From Nitrospinota bacterium (GTDB lineage Bacteria; Nitrospinota; Nitrospinia; UBA9942): DNA of 46,697 bases. A model generated the notes under the pieces. The model searched no databases, was not told the DNA's origin, and saw only the letters and a program-made list of their open reading frames with translations. A program made the translations under genes and the position numbers. The DNA lies in contig JACQBS010000135.1 in assembly GCA_016194325.1 (NCBI GenBank), forward strand, positions 1-46,697, in the 5' to 3' direction. The stretch's first letter is position 1. Every line of letters begins with the position of its first letter. Positions 41,321-46,697 of the stretch are shown here, one piece after another.

Positions 41321-41330
41321 AATAAAAGAT

Positions 41331-41380
41331 GATTACACAGATTAAAAGTCAGATTAAATAGATTAAATCTGTGTAATCTG
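41331..41380. repeat. Inverted repeat between accC and accB
   Basis: gattacacagatt / aatctgtgtaatc. Confidence 0.85.
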
Positions 41381-41383
41381 CGG

Positions 41384-41896
41384 TTATATCTTTTCTATCA
41401 CAAACATTGGTTCGCCGAATTCTACCGAATGGGCATTTTCTATTAATATTGATACAATTCTGCCGCGCACCTCTGATTCAATCTCGTTCATCAGTTTCAT
41501 CGCCTCTACAATGCAGAGCACCTGCCCCTTTTCAATAACATCGCCTTCTTTGACATAAGGGTCAGACCCTTCAGACGATGCCTTGTAGAATGTGCCTACC
41601 ATAGGCGATTCAACAATCACATAATTATCTCCCTGAGGGATTACTTTTTTATGTTTTATGCCTGCCGTAACTTCTTCTATTTTAGTCTGCGTGACCGTGG
41701 CTTGATGAGGTGTTGGCGGTGTATGTGTAATATGTCTATGTGCAGAAACCTCAGATGGTCCCACGCCCCCTTTTCTTAATCTTACCTTTGTGCCTTTTTC
41801 ATCAATCTCTAATTCTGATATGTTGCTCTTCTCAAATAATTCAACAAGCCTTTTTAATTCTTTAATGTCCATATCATCCCCCACACAAAGTGTCAA
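41384..41896 (-). CDS. accB: Biotin carboxyl carrier protein
   Basis: MDIKELKRLVELFEKSNISELEI, CIVEAMKLMNEIES. Confidence 0.95.
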   Translation of the reverse strand: MTLCVGDDMDIKELKRLVELFEKSNISELEIDEKGTKVRLRKGGVGPSEVSAHRHITHTPPTPHQATVTQTKIEEVTAGIKHKKVIPQGDNYVIVESPMVGTFYKASSEGSDPYVKEGDVIEKGQVLCIVEAMKLMNEIESEVRGRIVSILIENAHSVEFGEPMFVIEKI

Positions 41897-41967
41897 AGAT
41901 TCAGAGTATCAAAGTATCAGAGTATTAAAACTTTGACACTTTGACTCTCTGATACTTTGATGCTTTA
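41887..41967. repeat. 8-bp tandem-unit hairpin between accB and efp
   Basis: aagtgtca aagattca gagtatca aagtatca ... ctttgaca ctttgact ctctgata ctttgatg. Confidence 0.9.
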
Positions 41968-42525
41968 TTTCACTCTCTCCACATACTCCTCTGTCCTTGT
42001 ATCAATCTTTATCATATCCCCTTCATTTACAAAAAGGGGAACCTGAATTACTGCCCCGGACTCTATAGTTGCAGGCTTGCTGCTGCTTGTTGCAGTATCG
42101 CCCCTATATCCCGGCTCTGTTTTTATAACCTTCATCTCGACAAATATCGGCAGTGTGACACCTATTGGTATATTATTGTGAAACATGGCAGTTACTATGA
42201 TGTTCTCCTGAAGAAAATTTTTACTCTCCCCAAGCTGCTTTCCACTTACAGATACCTGTTCATAGGTCTCTGTGTCCATGAAGTTGTAGTCATCACCGCT
42301 TTTATAAAGGAATTGCATCTGCTTCTCCTCTACATCGGGTGTTTCAAATTTATCGCTTGACCTGAATGTCCTCTCAATCAATTGCCCTGTCTTCAAATTC
42401 TTCAACTTTGTCCTGACAAATGCCCTTAAGTTTCCCGGGTTTACATGCTGAAACTCTACAATTACATAGAGGTCACCCTCGTACTCAATCTTCAAATTGT
42501 TTCTGAAATCTGTAGTTGAAACCAT
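41965..42525 (-). CDS. efp: Elongation factor P
   Basis: FQHVNPGNLRAFVRTKLKNLKTGQLIERTFRSSDKFE, YRGDTATSSSKPATIESG. Confidence 0.96.
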   Translation of the reverse strand: MVSTTDFRNNLKIEYEGDLYVIVEFQHVNPGNLRAFVRTKLKNLKTGQLIERTFRSSDKFETPDVEEKQMQFLYKSGDDYNFMDTETYEQVSVSGKQLGESKNFLQENIIVTAMFHNNIPIGVTLPIFVEMKVIKTEPGYRGDTATSSSKPATIESGAVIQVPLFVNEGDMIKIDTRTEEYVERVK

Positions 42526-42543
42526 AGTTTTCCTTTTTCCTCC

Positions 42544-42924
42544 TTAAGTTACTTTGATTTTATCAATAAATGTTTTAGCATCCCTCATGGCTGCTTTTAT
42601 CATATCAACAGAATACAGATTTCCTCTGTAATATCCTGCTATATGGAGTTCTTTATAAAGTGCCTCAAAGCCTTTAAGTAATTTTCCATTATGAATTATG
42701 AGATATCTTTGTAGCATATTTCTGTATCCATCGACGGATTGGGGTAAATCTTTTTCATCTACCCCTCTTTTTATGAGATACTCATCTATCCCCTTTAATA
42801 TTGCAAGATAGGCAGTTCCACAGGATTCTCTAACAGGTTTTATATCTGTATAAATATTATCCTCGATAGGGACTTTACCTAAAATATCCTTTGCATTTTT
42901 AAGATATCTGATTGCCTCTGACAT
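42544..42924 (-). CDS. DUF5618-like HEPN-type small protein
   Basis: Helical 126-aa protein, AIRYLKNAKDIL...CGTAYLAILKGIDEYL; family name from memory. Confidence 0.55.
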   Translation of the reverse strand: MSEAIRYLKNAKDILGKVPIEDNIYTDIKPVRESCGTAYLAILKGIDEYLIKRGVDEKDLPQSVDGYRNMLQRYLIIHNGKLLKGFEALYKELHIAGYYRGNLYSVDMIKAAMRDAKTFIDKIKVT

Positions 42925-42943
42925 ATAATACTCCTTTCAAAAA

Positions 42944-44005
42944 CTAATCAAACTCCTTTTCTATTGCCGAGGTCAAAACCTCACAACCCTCTTTTGTTAC
43001 TAAGACCATATCTTCAATCCTCACACCGCCCCATCCATGAATATAGACGCCCGGTTCAATTGTGAAGACCATTCCCTCTTTTATTATATCATCCTGCCCC
43101 TCGGCAATTCTTGGATTCTCGTGGACTTCAAGCCCTACACCATGTCCGGTGCTGTGTCCAAAATTTTCTCCATAACCTTTCTCTATTATAAACTGTCGTG
43201 CCTTTGAGTCAATCTCTGATGCCTTTAAACCCGGCTTGATTGATTTTATTGCCTCCCTCTGTGCATCCAATACTATGCTGTAAATATCCTTTTGCCTTTC
43301 ATCCAATCTGCCTACGGATAGTGTCCTTGTGCAGTCAGAATTATAACCCATATACCGGGAGCCGAAATCCAAGATTACGAGTTCACCATCCTTTATAATT
43401 TTATCACTGGCTATTCCATGGGGAAGCGCCCCCCTTTCGCCGGAAGCTACTATTATATCAAAAGGTATCCCTTCTGCACCTTCTTTTCTTAACTGATATT
43501 CCATTTCTATTGCAATCTCGTTTTCCTTACTTCCTGCCTTCACAATCTTCTTCATTCTTTTAAAAGCCCTGTCAATTATCCCTATTGCCTTTTTTATAAA
43601 TTCTATCTCTGAAGGCTCTTTGACCATTCTTACATCCTCAACTATGTTTTTTACAGGGGTAAGCGAGGCAGAATTCAATTTGCTATGGAGTTCCTGATAA
43701 GTTGAGTAAGGAAGGTGAGGCTCAAATCCTATTGTCTTCAAATTAAGAGGCTTGACAATCTCCGATATAGAATCAATAATCTTTTTGAATTCCAGTATTT
43801 CAAAATTATTGTTTACCTCCTCCTCTGCCTGAGTCTTATACCTGAAATCTGTTAGAAAAAATGCCTCCTTTTCCGTTAAAATTGTAACCGCAGTTGAGCC
43901 GCTGAAACCTGTCAGGTATCTGATATTCTCCCTTTTAAAGGAGATAAAGCCGTCTATATTATTAGAACCAAGTTTTTCCCTAACCTTTTCTATTCTGCTG
44001 TTGAT
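42944..44005 (-). CDS. M24/PepQ-like Xaa-Pro aminopeptidase (N-terminally extended relative to the ORF track)
   Basis: LDFGSRYMGYNSDCTRT, FGHSTGHGVGLEVHE, EGMVFTIEPGVY; in-frame upstream INSRIEKVREKLGSNNIDGFISFKRENIRYLTGFSGS matches the family N-terminus. Confidence 0.85.
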   Translation of the reverse strand: MNSRIEKVREKLGSNNIDGFISFKRENIRYLTGFSGSTAVTILTEKEAFFLTDFRYKTQAEEEVNNNFEILEFKKIIDSISEIVKPLNLKTIGFEPHLPYSTYQELHSKLNSASLTPVKNIVEDVRMVKEPSEIEFIKKAIGIIDRAFKRMKKIVKAGSKENEIAIEMEYQLRKEGAEGIPFDIIVASGERGALPHGIASDKIIKDGELVILDFGSRYMGYNSDCTRTLSVGRLDERQKDIYSIVLDAQREAIKSIKPGLKASEIDSKARQFIIEKGYGENFGHSTGHGVGLEVHENPRIAEGQDDIIKEGMVFTIEPGVYIHGWGGVRIEDMVLVTKEGCEVLTSAIEKEFD

Positions 44006-44051
44006 TTAAGCCTCCCATTTTTAGAACACGAATTAATTCAAAATAAAATTT

Positions 44052-44223
44052 GCCACAGAGAACACAGAGACACAGAGGAAAAATAATAAGAAATCATAAA
44101 AACCTTTAGACAGGATTAACAGGATAATCAAGATGAATTAAAAAACATCTTCTTTTGTTAATCCTGTATATCCTGTCTAATTTTATGTTTTTGTCTTTCT
44201 CTGTGCCTCAGTGACTCTGTGGC
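44052..44223. repeat. Intergenic tandem-unit inverted repeat (gccacagagaacacagaga...ctctgtggc)
   Basis: Nested arms including acaggattaacaggat / atcctgtatatcctgt. Confidence 0.85.
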
Positions 44224-44226
44224 TTA

Positions 44227-44667
44227 TTAACTTTTTGTTTTTAAATCCTTTACTGCATCAAGGGCGAGGAAATAACCCTTTGAACCAAATCCTGTTATCT
44301 GTCCTGCTGCAATATCAGATATCATGGAATGGTGACGGAATTCCTCCCTCTTATATATGTTTGACAGATGAACCTCAATTGATGGAATATTCACAGACAG
44401 CAGTGCATCCCTGATAGCCACACTGGTATGAGTATATGCCGCAGGATTGATTATTATGGCATCTATCCCTCTATCCTTTGCCGTCTGGATTTTGTCAACA
44501 ATCTCCCCTTCATGGTTTGACTGAAATGTTTCAAGCTCAATAGAATTCTTTTTCGCATGTCTTTGAAGCTGTGCGTTAATCTGCTCCAGACTTTCATTGC
44601 CGTATTTATCAGGCTCCCTTTTACCGAGGAGGTTAAGATTCGGTCCATTTATTATTAAAACTTTCAT
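44227..44667 (-). CDS. aroQ: Type II 3-dehydroquinate dehydratase
   Basis: VLIINGPNLNLLGKREPDKYG, IIINPAAYTHTSVAIRDAL, EVHLSNIYKREEFRHHS. Confidence 0.95.
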   Translation of the reverse strand: MKVLIINGPNLNLLGKREPDKYGNESLEQINAQLQRHAKKNSIELETFQSNHEGEIVDKIQTAKDRGIDAIIINPAAYTHTSVAIRDALLSVNIPSIEVHLSNIYKREEFRHHSMISDIAAGQITGFGSKGYFLALDAVKDLKTKS

Positions 44668-45416
44668 TATTTCTTCTCTATATTTTTTAACCAGCCATTA
44701 AGAATTTTTACCGCATCTATTTTTACATCACTATTAATGTTGCCTGTCACATTAATCTGCTGGCTTACATTTCCTGAAAGATTTTCAATCTTTGATGGAA
44801 AAAGCCTTTCAATCTCTTCAAACGCCTCATCATCATCAAGGAGATTCTCAAAAGCATCTGTCTCCTTAGAACTCATTTCATCAGGTATTCTTACAATCTG
44901 AAGCTTGGACTTTTTTGTTTGAATCTCAGGTTCAGGAGCAGCATCAGGTTTTACAGCCTCCTGATAATATATTAGCAGTTTTTGCAAGCCCTCCCTAATT
45001 ACCTGAAAATTCTTATTGTTAGGTGCAATAGATATTATTGCCTCTATCTCTTTCAGGGCATCGTCTATCTTCCCTTTTTTCCTGTATATATCACTCAGCA
45101 CCCTTCTTGCGAGGATATTATCGGCAACAGAATCCGCAACAACCCTTAATTCCCTTTCAGCATCATCCAGCCTCTCGCAGTCATAGTAAGAGAGTCCTAA
45201 AAGCATCCTTGCACTCATATAATCAGGATGAACCTTTAATCCCCTCAAGCATATCTGGACAGATAGTTCAGGCATCCCTTTCCGCCTGTACATATCTGCA
45301 AGGGGCAGAAACAAAAAAGATTTGGCTTTTTTTCTTAATATTTTTGAATAATAAAAGATGAGAAGTGAATCAATATCCCTTCTTTTCTGCCTTTTCTTTC
45401 TCATATTTGTCTTCAA
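44667..45416 (-). CDS. Tetratricopeptide-repeat protein
   Basis: ADMYRRKGMPELSVQICLRGLKVHPDYMSARMLLGLSYYDCERLDDAERELR. Confidence 0.75.
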   Translation of the reverse strand: MKTNMRKKRQKRRDIDSLLIFYYSKILRKKAKSFLFLPLADMYRRKGMPELSVQICLRGLKVHPDYMSARMLLGLSYYDCERLDDAERELRVVADSVADNILARRVLSDIYRKKGKIDDALKEIEAIISIAPNNKNFQVIREGLQKLLIYYQEAVKPDAAPEPEIQTKKSKLQIVRIPDEMSSKETDAFENLLDDDEAFEEIERLFPSKIENLSGNVSQQINVTGNINSDVKIDAVKILNGWLKNIEKK

Positions 45417-45879
45417 CTAATTGAATTTTAAATATATCAGAGAAAAGGGTAAAGTCAAGCCCAAAAGAATGTATTCCAAAAAAATGCAATTGGATGCAGA
45501 TGAACCAAGTAAGAGACCGAAGGTCTTACTGGGTGAACGCATAAACTAACTTAAAATTATCTCCCAGAGGCTATAGAATTTCAAGGTTTTTGTGTCCTTT
45601 TTGTTAAGTTCAAGACAGGCTTTCTTTAGCTCTCCAGAGGCTCTAAAATTTTATAGAGGTTGAGCACCTCATGTCCTTGAGGTTGTTCTGATAAAAGTGT
45701 TCACAGCGAATCTTAGGAAAGCTGCTGGGAATTTCACCGCCAGATTGGTTTTAAGTGCTTCCAGCCATGCAGGTTGATTTTTTGCAGTTTCTTTGTGGGT
45801 TGACGTAGAAGTCAGTCGTGGGCCAAAAAGCTTGCCCGTCAGGCCCCCGAGCCCCTTCCCCGTCGCCTGAATTGACTTG

Positions 45880-46533
45880 TTATCCCTTGTTTTGTATTTT
45901 TCCTTCGACAAAATTTATGAATGATGAACATACAACAAGCATGAACTTTGCATCGTGGAAGTCTACATTTTCAAGTTCAGTTAATCCATGGCGTATCCCT
46001 CCTTTATCGGAGGTATAGCCATATAAGTTGCTAAATACTGATTTCAAAGCATGATGTAAAGATATTTCATCCTCTAACTTTTTTAAAAGTTGACCGAGTG
46101 TCCCTTTTTCAACGCCTACAGTTATAGATACAAAACTTTCTACAGCAGATATCGATTCCTTAATGGAATTTCTATAATCTGGGTTTTCTCTATCCGACAA
46201 TAATTCAAGTGAGCGACGCAAGTGGGTTGAGACTGGGCCCGCGGATGATTCAAGTGCTTTTTCTATTTCTGCAACTTCATGTTGCTCTGTAATACGAGTA
46301 ATAACTCCATCTACGAACCTGTATGCCGACATTTCTTTTTCCAGCAGTAGGTTGCAATTTTGCATAAAACTATCACGAAAATTATATTTCGGAAAATTAT
46401 TGGCTACAAACTCAATGAAATCATATAATTCGTACCATTCACACTCAAAGAAGTATCTGCGCAACTGCTCAATTACTTTTTTCCAGTCACCATCAAGGTG
46501 GTCTAATGGTTTTTTGAAATAATTGAACCACAA
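45880..46533 (-). CDS. AbiJ-NTD4-like (HEPN-type) protein
   Basis: LYDFIEFVANNF, NLLLEKEMSAYRFVDGVITRITEQHEVAEIEKAL, ENPDYRNSIKESISAVES; non-ATG (TTG) start. Confidence 0.7.
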   Translation of the reverse strand: MWFNYFKKPLDHLDGDWKKVIEQLRRYFFECEWYELYDFIEFVANNFPKYNFRDSFMQNCNLLLEKEMSAYRFVDGVITRITEQHEVAEIEKALESSAGPVSTHLRRSLELLSDRENPDYRNSIKESISAVESFVSITVGVEKGTLGQLLKKLEDEISLHHALKSVFSNLYGYTSDKGGIRHGLTELENVDFHDAKFMLVVCSSFINFVEGKIQNKG

Positions 46534-46581
46534 CTGCTCACAGAGTTTTTTGTGATTCTCGTTGTTGCTTAGGTGGTTGCA

Positions 46582-46637
46582 CTAATAACATCGTATACTA
46601 ATTCTTAATGCTCAGAAATCTAATAACATCGTATACT
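46582..46637. repeat. Two direct copies of ctaataacatcgtatact, 38 bp apart
   Basis: 46582-46599 and 46620-46637, upstream of the AbiJ-like gene. Confidence 0.95.
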
Positions 46638-46697
46638 TAAATTAAGTTTTTCTCTTTTTATAGATAACCAAAGGATTAATAATATGACCATCAATTG

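Noticed and set aside
45669-45911. ORF MSKEKYKTRDNKSIQATGKGLGGL... and a TAACAAGTCAATTCAGGCGACGGGG segment at the 3' end of the AbiJ-like gene, resembling an integron attC site
   Set aside because: No convincing complementary right half and the first core does not fit RYYYAAC; the ORF overlaps the non-coding tail and looks spurious.
46586-46637. ATAACATCGTATA resembles a loxP arm (ATAACTTCGTATA)
   Set aside because: The two copies are direct, not inverted, with wrong spacing and no recombinase in view; likely coincidence.

Overview
The window is a chromosomal segment of an anaerobic or microaerobic bacterium; I cannot assign the lineage from sequence alone. Left to right it holds: a DEAD/DEAH restriction-type helicase with a VapBC-like pair and small restriction-gene remnants; three glycosyltransferases; a cation antiporter; tatC; trpG/trpE; an operon with an ArsR regulator, bacteriohemerythrin and a PCP_red/rubredoxin/HDO-like fusion; a [NiFe]-hydrogenase operon headed by a paralogous ArsR; a nif cluster (nifB-H-D-K-E-N, two NifX-like genes, hesA-like, nifV); a wrbA-like gene; a histidine kinase and c-di-GMP signalling block; and housekeeping genes (truA, thi4, accC, accB, efp, pepQ-like, aroQ, a TPR protein, an AbiJ-NTD4-like protein). 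The most unusual signal is a dense family of locus-specific repeats. Intergenic hairpins are built from 6- or 8-bp tandem units with complementary tandem arms. Separate 7-bp tandem tracts and short palindromic elements sit inside coding genes (trpE, nifE, nifN, glycosyltransferases), mostly in frame. One 45-bp insertion is bounded by a 9-bp direct repeat. Other notable points are a frame break in nifE, an in-frame TGA in wrbA, an Asp replacing a proximal-cluster Cys in the hydrogenase small subunit, duplicated ArsR/sigma54 control modules flanking the hydrogenase operon, a Cys-type Thi4, and a pepQ-like gene with no ordinary start codon.
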